Assembly: GCF_903994045.1 (NCBI RefSeq)
Contig: NZ_CAJEWD010000008.1
Coordinates: 124,001 to 188,000, forward strand
Source: Jeotgalicoccus meleagridis
GTDB taxonomy: Bacteria > Bacillota > Bacilli > Staphylococcales > Salinicoccaceae
Reading direction: 5' to 3'
DNA length: 64,000 nucleotides
In this document: in pieces, positions 37,254 through 44,560 of the stretch
Numbering within the stretch: the first letter of the stretch is position 1
How the letters are laid out: each line of letters begins with the position of its first letter
The notes under the pieces: generated by a model
The model's database searches: none
What the model was told of the DNA's origin: nothing
Seen by the model: the letters and a program-made list of their open reading frames with translations, nothing else
Made by a program: the position numbers and the translations under genes

Positions 37254-37640
37254 GTGAGTAGTTGGCTAATTGCATTAATCGTCTTAGCAGTCATAATTAT
37301 TGTCCTTGTGCTTAATGCATGGTTGAGCATGAGAGGCGTAAACATGTTGACTGAAGAAGAATTTTCTAAAGATTTAAGAAAGGTACAACTGATTGATATA
37401 CGTGAAAAAGACAAGTTCAATCACGGACATATATTAGGTGCTAGAAATATTCCTATGTCTACTTTTCAAATGAAAAAAAGTGGAATCCGCAAAGACATTC
37501 CAGTGTATTTATATGATCAGAGTGGTAACACAGCTTTAAGAGCTGCACGTCTTTTGAAAAAAGATGGACACACAGATATTAATATACTTAAAAAAGGAAT
37601 TTCCCAGTGGAAAGGTAAAATTAAATCTAAAAATCGTTAA
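37254..37640 (+). CDS. Membrane-anchored rhodanese-like protein lacking the catalytic cysteine
   Basis: An N-terminal helix (WLIALIVLAVIIIVLVLNAWL) anchors a rhodanese domain (about residues 35-125: VQLIDIREKDKFNHGHILGARNIPM). In active rhodaneses the loop is Cys-x-x-Gly-x-Arg-Ser; here it reads YDQSGNTAL, so Asp replaces the nucleophilic Cys. It may therefore bind or scaffold rather than transfer sulfur. The start is GTG with AAGGAG upstream. It is the last gene of the plus-strand group and ends at a bidirectional terminator. Confidence 0.8.
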   Translation: MSSWLIALIVLAVIIIVLVLNAWLSMRGVNMLTEEEFSKDLRKVQLIDIREKDKFNHGHILGARNIPMSTFQMKKSGIRKDIPVYLYDQSGNTALRAARLLKKDGHTDINILKKGISQWKGKIKSKNR

Positions 37641-37658
37641 TACTTATCTAACATAAAA

Positions 37659-37692
37659 AACCATCCTGAGCGAGTCGCACAGGATGGTCTTC
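37659..37692. terminator. Bidirectional terminator between the rhodanese gene and gcvT
   Basis: Arms AACCATCCTG and CAGGATGGT flank an 11-nt loop with A-rich and T-rich ends. Confidence 0.9.
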
Positions 37693-37702
37693 TTTATCTT
37701 TT

Positions 37703-38785
37703 TTAGTTTTTGTGGAATGGTGATTTAACAAATTTAGCAGGTACTTCTTTTTTACGAACTTGAATGACGAATTCTTTATCCAGTTCATAGAAGTCAGTGT
37801 CAACAAGTGCAAAACCAATTGAACGTTTAGTTGTTGGAGATTGAGTACCACTTGTAACGTAACCTACTTTATTCCCTTCATTATCTAGTACCTCGTAGTC
37901 AGTACGTGCAATTCCTTTTCCAGTAATCTCAAAAGCAGATAAACGACGAGGTGCACCGTTTTCTTTTTGTTCTTTTAAGACTGGTTGACCAATAAAGTCA
38001 CCTTTATCGACTTTAACTGCAAAGCCAATGCGAGCTTCGATAGGAGAAATTTCAGGTGTTAAATCTTGACCGTGTAATGGTAAGCCAGCTTCTAAACGGA
38101 GCGTATCTCTCGCACCTAAGCCACATTCTACTGCACCATTATCTACAAATAGTTTCCATAGTGCTAAAGTATCTTCTGGTTTAGTGTATAGTTCAAATCC
38201 ATCTTCACCAGTATAGCCACTTTGTGAAATAATAACGTCTTTACCATCTACTTGTGCACCAGTCACAAAGTTAAACATTTTTAAGTCAGATAGATCTGTC
38301 TCAGTGAATTTTTGTACTAAAGCGCGTGCGTTTGGTCCTTGAATTGCTAATTGACCGTAATCGCTTGAGACATTTTCAACAGTAACATCATAACCTTCAA
38401 TGGATTTCAGCCATTCGAAGTCTGTATCAGTATTTCCTGCGTTTGGAATTAGTAGATATTCATTTTCTTGAAGTTTATAGACAACTAAGTCGTCAATTAC
38501 GCCACCATTTTCATTGGTAATTGCTGTGTATTGAGCTTTGACATCAGTAAGTTTTGAAATATCATTTGTTAAAGCGTAATTCAGGAATTCTTCCGCCTGA
38601 TTACCAGTAACTAATATTTCACCCATATGGCTGACATCGAAGATTCCTACATCTTCTCTGACTGCTGTGTGTTCTTCTTTGATGCTAGAGAATTGTACTG
38701 GCATTTCCCAGCCACCAAAATCAACTAATTTAGCTCCTTGTTCATGGTAGTAATCATTTAATGGTGTTCTTTTTAACTCACTCAT
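37703..38785 (-). CDS. gcvT: Aminomethyltransferase (glycine cleavage T-protein)
   Basis: GcvT moves the aminomethyl carbon from the lipoylated H-protein to tetrahydrofolate. It has the GcvT fold with FGGWEMPVQFSSI, the DVSHMGE signature near residue 50, IQGPNARALVQKF, and a C-terminal barrel with GYVTSGTQSPTTKRSIGFALV. The length is 360 residues. A terminator follows immediately, so gcvPA and gcvPB are not downstream as they usually are. A glycine riboswitch precedes it. Confidence 0.95.
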   Translation of the reverse strand: MSELKRTPLNDYYHEQGAKLVDFGGWEMPVQFSSIKEEHTAVREDVGIFDVSHMGEILVTGNQAEEFLNYALTNDISKLTDVKAQYTAITNENGGVIDDLVVYKLQENEYLLIPNAGNTDTDFEWLKSIEGYDVTVENVSSDYGQLAIQGPNARALVQKFTETDLSDLKMFNFVTGAQVDGKDVIISQSGYTGEDGFELYTKPEDTLALWKLFVDNGAVECGLGARDTLRLEAGLPLHGQDLTPEISPIEARIGFAVKVDKGDFIGQPVLKEQKENGAPRRLSAFEITGKGIARTDYEVLDNEGNKVGYVTSGTQSPTTKRSIGFALVDTDFYELDKEFVIQVRKKEVPAKFVKSPFHKN

Positions 38786-38804
38786 TGCTTTTTCCTCCTT
38801 AAAT

Positions 38805-38945
38805 AAATAAAACAGGACAGCATTTGTTCTGCCCTGTTGAAATACTCTTCAGGATAACGTCCAAGCATTGTCCTTTTGCCTGAGAGATTCACCTTTTGGC
38901 TTGCTCCTTCGGCGGTGGTTTTTCACACTCTCTCCAACGCTTTTC
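38805..38945 (-). ncRNA. Glycine riboswitch (single aptamer) with terminator, upstream of gcvT
   Basis: On the minus strand the conserved aptamer pieces are plain: GGAGAGAGTG, then CACCGCCGAAGGAGCAA, then TCTCAGGCAAAAGGAC. A terminator-like hairpin AACAGGGCAG/CTGTCCTGTT with T residues follows (38807-38838), just before the gcvT ribosome site AAGGAGG. Only one aptamer core is visible, whereas the classic form is tandem. In known cases glycine binding blocks the terminator and turns the gene on. Confidence 0.9.
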
Positions 38946-38975
38946 AATCGTCATTATACTGTTGAATCCGTATTC

Positions 38976-39005
38976 ATTATACTCATATTTTATCTATATA
39001 TGCAA
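38976..39005 (-). promoter_or_regulatory. Promoter of the gcvT riboswitch leader
   Basis: TTGCAT and TATAAT (minus strand) are spaced 18 nt and lie about 30 nt before the aptamer start. Confidence 0.55.
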
Positions 39006-39030
39006 GTTCCAACAACTGATAGCGCTATTT

Positions 39031-39519
39031 TTAGTCTATGTAAGATAAAATTTCATTTACAGAAGATTCTATAGTCTCTTCAGTAGAAATTTCATAGTCA
39101 GCTACCCCTTTATATCTGTCAAGACGTGATAGATATAAATCTAAAACTTTTTGTCGGCTTTGATTTCCTAAAGGACGGTTTGTGTCGTTTTGAATTCGGT
39201 CATATAAATTATCAAAAGGTGCATTTAAAAAGAAAATTTTATGTTGTTTTTGACTGTTTAACAGTTCATAGGACTGATCATAGGAAATAATCCCGCCACC
39301 TGTTGATATTATTACATCTTCACTTAAGTATTTAGTCAAAGCTTGATACTCTAATTTTCTAAAGGATTCTTCACCGTCATCTGCGAAAATCTCTTTTATT
39401 GACTTACCTGCAAGAACTTTAATTTCATCATCTAAATCTATAACTTCTTTAAACATGTGATCTTGAAGATGTTTAGCAATAGTAGTTTTTCCAGACCCCA
39501 TAAATCCAATTATTATCAT
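39031..39519 (-). CDS. aroK: Shikimate kinase
   Basis: AroK phosphorylates shikimate on the way to chorismate. The P-loop GFMGSGKTT is at residues 5-13, DLDDEI is the shikimate/Mg motif, and STGGGIISYD carries the GGG shikimate contact. The lid Arg region NRPLGNQ is present. The length is 162 residues. Its ribosome site TAGGAG overlaps the stop codon of comGG 10 nt upstream, so it is probably the last gene of the comG transcript. Confidence 0.94.
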   Translation of the reverse strand: MIIIGFMGSGKTTIAKHLQDHMFKEVIDLDDEIKVLAGKSIKEIFADDGEESFRKLEYQALTKYLSEDVIISTGGGIISYDQSYELLNSQKQHKIFFLNAPFDNLYDRIQNDTNRPLGNQSRQKVLDLYLSRLDRYKGVADYEISTEETIESSVNEILSYID

Positions 39520-39529
39520 GACAATTCTC

Positions 39530-39703
39530 CTAACTGATGATTTGGCTGATTTGGTTAATATATATTTCTATTAAATTTATACGAATCTCTAGGATAAGTT
39601 GTAGCCGTTCATAGTAATAATAATATAACCCAAGTAAATATATAAGGACAATATAAGTTGATAAGCTAAAAAATCCTTCACTTTTTAAATAGGAGTGTTT
39701 CAT
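39530..39703 (-). CDS. comGG: ComGG-like short pilin-like protein
   Basis: This 57-residue ORF starts inside comGF (26-nt overlap) with AAGGGG 7 nt before the ATG. It has a pilin-like start, MKHSYLKSEGFFSL, then a hydrophobic helix rich in Tyr (LIYLLGLYYYYYE), then an amphipathic tail. Its place after comGF fits ComGG, the last minor pseudopilin of the competence pilus, but it is much shorter than Bacillus ComGG, so it may be reduced. It lies below common ORF-length cut-offs. Confidence 0.65.
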   Translation of the reverse strand: MKHSYLKSEGFFSLSTYIVLIYLLGLYYYYYERLQLILEIRINLIEIYINQISQIIS

Positions 39704-40073
39704 CTACTAGCCCCTTAATCTTTAAACTGACGACTTGTTTACTACTCGTGATTGTCACACTATCAACGTGATACATCATGGTGACAAAACCTTCTTGATT
39801 GATACTTTTTATTAAACGACCGTTCGTATAATGATAAGTTACTTCTCTTTGATCAGTCTTAAAAGTGAGTCGATTGGCGCCTTCAACTTCAATGGACTCA
39901 CTATTTTTATATACATCATATATATCGATTAAAAATATATCAAAATCATAGTTATCCTCAGCCAAGTCAATTTTTTGAAAGAATGTCATCACTTGAGGTA
40001 GAGACATTGTAATAAATATTACAACCATTAAAGATAAGAGAAGTTCTACATATGTAAAACCTCTCATGGACAT
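39678..40073 (-). CDS. comGF: Competence pseudopilin ComGF
   Basis: ComGF is a minor pseudopilin of the DNA-uptake pilus. The prepilin motif MRGFTYVELLL (cleavage after Gly5, with Glu at mature position 5) is followed by one hydrophobic helix, then a beta-rich globular part with YHVDSVTITSS and VVSLKIKGL. The length is 131 residues. It starts within comGE, 9-10 nt before its stop, and overlaps comGG. Confidence 0.85.
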   Translation of the reverse strand: MSMRGFTYVELLLSLMVVIFITMSLPQVMTFFQKIDLAEDNYDFDIFLIDIYDVYKNSESIEVEGANRLTFKTDQREVTYHYTNGRLIKSINQEGFVTMMYHVDSVTITSSKQVVSLKIKGLVDETLLFKK

Positions 40074-40318
40074 AAAGACCCTAGACGGTCATCGCAAGTA
40101 AACGATTGATGTGAAAATATTTCTTTAGAATAAGAGGCTAACTCTTCATCGCTTAAATATAGGCTCTTCATATATAAATCCCTATAAGTCTGTAGCTTTT
40201 CTTTACTCGTCTTATCCATTTGTCCAAGCATTAAAAATGCAGGTAAAAGCATCATAATAATTATAAATACCAACATGGATAGAATGCTGTCATAAAGTAG
40301 GAATCCTTTACTGCTCAA
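40064..40318 (-). CDS. comGE: Competence pseudopilin ComGE
   Basis: The ORF is open far upstream, but a TTG at 40318 has AGGGAGG 8-9 nt before it and yields a short pilin-like protein starting LSSKGFLLYDSILSML. The prepilin peptidase motif K-G-F is followed by Asp where most pilins have Glu at position 5. It is 84 residues with a single N-terminal helix. Position between comGD and comGF gives the assignment; sequence alone is weak. Confidence 0.78.
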   Translation of the reverse strand: MSSKGFLLYDSILSMLVFIIIMMLLPAFLMLGQMDKTSKEKLQTYRDLYMKSLYLSDEELASYSKEIFSHQSFTCDDRLGSLCP

Positions 40319-40739
40319 TCCTAAACCTCCCTTTTTGAATCTGCATAATAATCCTAATATTTTTCTTTTGGCAAGAAAGATAGACTGTACCAAAAGCAGT
40401 AGTGTCGCCATTCTTTTTATAAGAATATGATGTTAAGCCGTAGTCATTCAGCTTACAAAGCTTTAAAGTATAATTCTTAATTATTTTTCGACTAGAATCC
40501 CTTACAGTAATCGTATTGTTGTATTTATGAAAGGACACTGTATAAGATTGTTGATTACTGAGGGCACTCATTTGAGCACCCTGCAGTAAATAAGATATAT
40601 TTTGTATTTCATCCTCTTGTGAATGACTATTATAATCAGGCAGTTTAATAAAGGTTAGGCTCATTAAAATCGACACGATAAAAAGCACGAGGAGCATTTC
40701 TAACATAGTAAAACCTTTATGAGCGGACAGCTTCTCCAT
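40308..40739 (-). CDS. comGD: Competence pseudopilin ComGD
   Basis: ComGD has the prepilin signature HKGFTMLEMLLVLFIVSIL (cleavage after Gly9, Glu at mature 5), followed by a beta-rich domain with IRIIMQIQKGRFRI near the end. The length is 143 residues. It starts within the last 23 nt of comGC and overlaps comGE by 11 nt, so the pilin genes are tightly coupled. Confidence 0.9.
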   Translation of the reverse strand: MEKLSAHKGFTMLEMLLVLFIVSILMSLTFIKLPDYNSHSQEDEIQNISYLLQGAQMSALSNQQSYTVSFHKYNNTITVRDSSRKIIKNYTLKLCKLNDYGLTSYSYKKNGDTTAFGTVYLSCQKKNIRIIMQIQKGRFRIEQ

Positions 40740-41040
40740 TGTTTATAGTGATGTTATCTCCATTCTGACATGATATTTGATCGTTCGTTAAATAGTCAGG
40801 AACTAAAGCATTGATAGTAGCCGGTGCTGAACCTTCGTTTAAGGTATAGGCTTCTATTTGACTTTGCACCATTTTAACTTGTGCGTCACAACCCGTGTCC
40901 TGTACATTACGGCTCTGTGCAGCAATGTTTGGAATGATTAGAATGATGAGTACTGAGATAACTAATAGCACTAAGAGCATCTCTATTAGAGTAAATCCGT
41001 CCTCTTCGTTTTTAAATTTTCTTTTGAATGCATGTCTCAT
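40717..41040 (-). CDS. comGC: Major competence pseudopilin ComGC
   Basis: ComGC is the main subunit of the competence pilus. The prepilin motif is EDGFTLIEMLLVLLVISVL; the residue before Gly is Asp rather than the usual Lys or Arg. Conserved cysteines (GCDAQ, ISCQN) could form a disulfide. I chose the ATG at 41040 with AGGAG 9 nt upstream, giving 107 residues; the ATG three codons earlier touches the ribosome site. ComC, the prepilin peptidase, is not in the window. Confidence 0.92.
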   Translation of the reverse strand: MRHAFKRKFKNEEDGFTLIEMLLVLLVISVLIILIIPNIAAQSRNVQDTGCDAQVKMVQSQIEAYTLNEGSAPATINALVPDYLTNDQISCQNGDNITINNGEAVRS

Positions 41041-41052
41041 GGTTTTCATCTC

Positions 41053-42108
41053 CTATGAAATAGTTGAAAGCATATTAAAAATTGGCATGACAATGACTAA
41101 GTACAAACATATGATTAAGAGACCGAGAATTAGAAAAATAATGGGTTGAATTCTCTGGGTTAAAGCTTCAATCTTAATTAAAATATTATCTAAAGTATAT
41201 TCACTATAAATGATGAGTTCCTTCCCTACGTTTGAGTTGTACTCCCCTTGATTAACGAAGACAGCAAGTCTTTTGTCTAAGAGCTTCATCTTTTCAATCG
41301 CACTAGCTAAAGACGAACCCGTTAAAAGTTCTTCTTCAATCGTTGACGCAACATGACTTAAGAAACGATTAATCGTCTGTGTTTTGAAAAGTAACAGTAT
41401 TTCTTTGACTTCCAAGCCGTTGATTAAAAAATATCCAAACTCTCTTGAAAATCTATAAGTCACATAATAGCGAAAATACGTGGAAATCAGAGGAATCTTC
41501 AGTAAGGTATTCACTGCTCTAGTAGTCTTTTTTTGTTTATAGATTAAAACCATCAGTAATATAAATAGACATAGACACGATACACAAATAAGTACGACGT
41601 GTGGCAGATAATTTAGTACAAGCGTTAAAATCATCACTAAAAGTGATTTATCAGCCTGCATGGCGCTATACAATTCATTAAATTGAGGAATGACTGTAAA
41701 GTTTAATAGAATTAACATAATGATAAAAATCGATATTAAAACCAAAGGGTATTGAATTGCTTTAATAATCTTTGATTTGGTCTTTCTTCTCATCTTTAAA
41801 TATTCACCAGACTCATAGAGATTTTGAATAATTTCACCATGAATCTCTGCGAATGATACTTGCATAATAATAGATTTTGAATAGCCAAGTTGCTTTAGAA
41901 TTTGACTTAAAGAATGGCCTTTCTTAATTTCAGTTAATAATGAGTCCTTAAGCTTTTGAGGTAAAATATCGTATTGTTGTACTAAAAAGCTCAGCGCTTG
42001 TTGCATAGTAAAACCGCTTGATAGTAGTTCTGAGAGTTTGATTAAGAAATGTGCATCATGCTTTTTTAATTTATTCGATGATCCGATTGTAATGTTCATA
42101 CTCTTCAT
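41053..42108 (-). CDS. comGB: Competence pilus inner-membrane protein ComGB
   Basis: ComGB is the GspF/PilC-type platform protein of the DNA-uptake pilus. It has two cytoplasmic helical domains with the repeat LSELLSSGFTMQQAL and GLEVKEILLLF, and membrane helices near residues 115-145, 170-195 and 320-350. The length is 351 residues. The start lies inside comGA (38-nt overlap) with AAGGA about 7 nt upstream. Confidence 0.92.
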   Translation of the reverse strand: MKSMNITIGSSNKLKKHDAHFLIKLSELLSSGFTMQQALSFLVQQYDILPQKLKDSLLTEIKKGHSLSQILKQLGYSKSIIMQVSFAEIHGEIIQNLYESGEYLKMRRKTKSKIIKAIQYPLVLISIFIIMLILLNFTVIPQFNELYSAMQADKSLLVMILTLVLNYLPHVVLICVSCLCLFILLMVLIYKQKKTTRAVNTLLKIPLISTYFRYYVTYRFSREFGYFLINGLEVKEILLLFKTQTINRFLSHVASTIEEELLTGSSLASAIEKMKLLDKRLAVFVNQGEYNSNVGKELIIYSEYTLDNILIKIEALTQRIQPIIFLILGLLIICLYLVIVMPIFNMLSTIS

Positions 42109-43063
42109 CTGACATTCCTTCTTCTTGATAAACGGTCTTTAATTTATCTTTGACGCTTGTATAGTTAACAGCTTGATCATTTAAAAATTTTTCAATTTCC
42201 TCTTTCTCTATGTATTCATAGACAATGAAAGAATTGTCTTTCGTATGAATGAGACGTTGATTGACGATTAGTGATATTGCTTCAATCATCTCTTCTTTAT
42301 ATAAGTCGTATTCTTTTAGTCTTACTAGAGTACTTAGGGCACTCTTACTGTGGAAAGTGGATAATACTAAATGTCCTGATAGACTTGTTTTTATTAGCTC
42401 TGAGGCAATTTCTTTATCTCTGATTTCTCCGAACATAATAATGTCTGGATCGCACCTTAATAATCCGCGCACTAAAGGTGAATATTTTAAATTGGCTTTT
42501 TCATTAATCTCAACTTGGACTAAACCGTCCACTTCATATTCAACGGGATCTTCGATGCTAATGATAGATCTTTGACCCTTATTTGCGACTTCTTCTGCCA
42601 GCTTATACATCACTGTACTCTTGCCTGAACCAGTCGGACCTGTAAACAAGATCAGTCCCTGCCCTTTATCCATATAAGATCTTAAAATATCATAATCATC
42701 TTCTTTATAAAATAAGTCTGTAGGCTCTTTAGAAGCATTTAAATTTAGCAGTCTAATAACAAGACACTCTCTTAATAAACTCAGCGGTAAAGTACTAATT
42801 CTTAAGTTTAAAGTACGTTCATTTATCTTGAACTTAGTCCGTCCACTTTGGGGTATTTTATGCTCGTTAATATCGAGCTCTGCGATAAACTTCAAGTAAT
42901 TGATCAATCGTTTAAAGGTCTCTAAATTCAAAACTCTATAGTTAATCATCGTACCTTTAACTCTAAATCTCACCACCCCTTCGTTTACTGAGGATGTAAT
43001 GTGAATATCACTCGCCATACTTTCATATGCATCATTGATTATTTGATCGACTAAAGACTTGAT
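42071..43063 (-). CDS. comGA: Competence pilus ATPase ComGA, probable ATC start
   Basis: ComGA is the GspE/PilB-type assembly ATPase. Walker A is FTGPTGSGKSTVMYKL, the Asp box ISIEDPVEYEVDG and Walker B-like RCDPDIIMFGEIRD follow, and the His box is LVLSTFHSKSAL. Homologues begin close to the segment SLVDQIINDAYESMASDIHI. The best ribosome site (AGGAGG) is followed 7 nt later by an ATC at 43063, with no ATG, GTG or TTG in frame nearby. The alternative is the ATG at 43177 with a weaker AAGG, adding 38 residues. Length from ATC is 330. Confidence 0.85.
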   Translation of the reverse strand: MKSLVDQIINDAYESMASDIHITSSVNEGVVRFRVKGTMINYRVLNLETFKRLINYLKFIAELDINEHKIPQSGRTKFKINERTLNLRISTLPLSLLRECLVIRLLNLNASKEPTDLFYKEDDYDILRSYMDKGQGLILFTGPTGSGKSTVMYKLAEEVANKGQRSIISIEDPVEYEVDGLVQVEINEKANLKYSPLVRGLLRCDPDIIMFGEIRDKEIASELIKTSLSGHLVLSTFHSKSALSTLVRLKEYDLYKEEMIEAISLIVNQRLIHTKDNSFIVYEYIEKEEIEKFLNDQAVNYTSVKDKLKTVYQEEGMSDEEYEHYNRIIE

Positions 43064-43222
43064 AAAAACACCTCCTACTCTATATATATGAGAAAAGAGG
43101 TGATTCACTTTAAAAAATTGACTTAAACACAAAAGTATTAAAACTGCTTTACTAATTACACTATCTTTTAGAAGCATGTAAAAAAATACCTTCAGAAATT
43201 ATTGAAAGATATTGAATTACTA

Positions 43223-43251
43223 TTTACTTTGTTCAATGACTTATCTATAAT
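43223..43251 (+). promoter_or_regulatory. Promoter of the DUF2626 gene
   Basis: TTTACT and TATAAT are spaced by 17 nt and lie about 50 nt before the ATG. The same gap (43064-43297) is the leader of the comG operon on the other strand; I see no convincing ComK box or SigH-type promoter there. Confidence 0.6.
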
Positions 43252-43297
43252 TAAGTGTAATGATATGTGAAATTATTCAGGTGGGAGGACGTATCAC

Positions 43298-43546
43298 ATG
43301 GATAAAGTATTTAAAATGGTAGGATTTTGGACAGCAATGTTTGCTATTCTGTTTTATGTTGGAGATATGGTGACAATGTCAGTATTCTTCTTAGTACAGA
43401 CAGGGTTCTTTGTATTACTAGGTTATATGAAGTTAACTGAGAGAATGTATATGTACATATTTGCTGCATATCTAATCTTCTTCTTTGTTGGTTTCACTTA
43501 CTATACAACTTTCCTATTGGAACCATCATTCGGTAACCAACTATAA
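43298..43546 (+). CDS. DUF2626 small membrane protein (YqgY-like)
   Basis: This 82-residue protein has three hydrophobic helices and the DUF2626 pattern MVGFWTAMFAILFYVGDM and YMYIFAAYLIFFFVGFTYYTTF. YqgY of B. subtilis is in this family and also sits between comGA and yqgX. Function is unknown. GGGAGG precedes the ATG, and the gene ends at a strong bidirectional terminator. Confidence 0.85.
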   Translation: MDKVFKMVGFWTAMFAILFYVGDMVTMSVFFLVQTGFFVLLGYMKLTERMYMYIFAAYLIFFFVGFTYYTTFLLEPSFGNQL

Positions 43547-43577
43547 AAAACTCGGAACTTAAGTTCCGAGTTTTTTT
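43547..43577. terminator. Bidirectional terminator between the DUF2626 and yqgX genes
   Basis: Arms ACTCGGAACTT and AAGTTCCGAGT with a short loop, flanked by A and T runs. Confidence 0.93.
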
Positions 43578-44187
43578 ATCTTATATAAGGATTATTTTCT
43601 TTTTCAAAACCAATGGTTGTCGGTATATTATGTCCTGCATAGACAGTAGTATCGTCATCTAGTTTAAATAATTTTTCCTTTATAGAATACATCAACTCTT
43701 CTGTTGAACCACCGTATAGGTCCTGTCTACCAACACCTAATCTAAACAAGACATCACCTGAAATTATAAAATCACCAAATTTATAAGTTAATGATCCTGG
43801 TGAGTGACCTGGTGTATGGATAACTTCAAAGTCGAAACTACCAATACTAGTCTTACCTTCTTTAAGATAAATAGGATTTGCCTTTGATCTTACTTCTTCT
43901 GTAAATCGAACTGAACCGTTTTTTTCTATATCATCCAGCCAATCACCTTCAATATCCGACATATATAGTCGGCAAGATGAATATTCAAGCACCTTATCCA
44001 ATGCGCCAAAGTGATCGAAATGAGCGTGTGTTAAAATGACACCCTCAACTGCTAGTCCAATATCTTTTAATTTGGCTATGATTTTCTCACTTTCTGCAGA
44101 TGGGTCAAAGACGAGTACTCTTTGTCCATTAGATACTATATAACAGTTGGTGCCCAAATCTCCTAAAGGCATACGTGTAATCTTCAT
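43576..44187 (-). CDS. Metallo-beta-lactamase fold hydrolase (YqgX-like)
   Basis: This small MBL-fold enzyme of the glyoxalase II/YcbL type may hydrolyse a thioester or related substrate. The metal motif THAHFDHFGAL (HxHxDH), the later HTPGHSPGS histidine, the bridging Asp in ISGDVLF and the last His in YAGHNIPT are all present. I use the ATG at 44187 (203 residues), with GGAGG about 11 nt upstream; a longer start at 44220 lacks one. YqgX lies at the same place in B. subtilis. Confidence 0.88.
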   Translation of the reverse strand: MKITRMPLGDLGTNCYIVSNGQRVLVFDPSAESEKIIAKLKDIGLAVEGVILTHAHFDHFGALDKVLEYSSCRLYMSDIEGDWLDDIEKNGSVRFTEEVRSKANPIYLKEGKTSIGSFDFEVIHTPGHSPGSLTYKFGDFIISGDVLFRLGVGRQDLYGGSTEELMYSIKEKLFKLDDDTTVYAGHNIPTTIGFEKENNPYIR

Positions 44188-44286
44188 ATTATCTATAACC
44201 TCCAAAAATGTTCTCGACAAAACTATAGATTAATTATACAATAATCTTAAGTGATTGTTTAAGAGAATGATTAGGGGGTCAATTCA

Positions 44287-44523
44287 ATGCCTTTCTTCGA
44301 TACAGGAGAATTATTTTCCATTGGTGGAGTAACAATTAGAATTGGTGTTAATGCTTTATCTCTTCTTATGGCCTTGGTAGCCGTTTTTGGCATCATTGGT
44401 CTTTTGAATTCTATGAAAGCTAAAAATATTCTAGCAATTGTTTTTAGTGGCCTTACTGTCCTAGTATTTGGTCTTTGGGCACTAGCAACAATCTTCACAT
44501 TTGGATATCCAAACTTAGGTTAA
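44287..44523 (+). CDS. DUF2759 small membrane protein (YqgW-like)
   Basis: This 78-residue protein has two or three hydrophobic segments (LSLLMALVAVFGIIGLL, ILAIVFSGLTVLVFGLWALATI). The pattern and its place beside yqgX match the DUF2759 family (YqgW). Function is unknown. AGGGGG lies about 8 nt before the ATG. A terminator follows directly. Confidence 0.8.
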   Translation: MPFFDTGELFSIGGVTIRIGVNALSLLMALVAVFGIIGLLNSMKAKNILAIVFSGLTVLVFGLWALATIFTFGYPNLG

Positions 44524-44560
44524 AAAAGTTTCCAGACTATATCTGGAAACTTTTTTTATT
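44524..44560. terminator. Bidirectional terminator between the DUF2759 gene and argH
   Basis: Arms AAGTTTCCAGA and TCTGGAAACTT enclose a CTATA loop, with A and T runs outside. Confidence 0.92.

Noticed and set aside
43064-43297. Search for a ComK box or SigH promoter before comGA
   Set aside because: Some A/T-rich blocks are present, but none fits the AAAA-N5-TTTT pair or a SigH consensus well enough to call.
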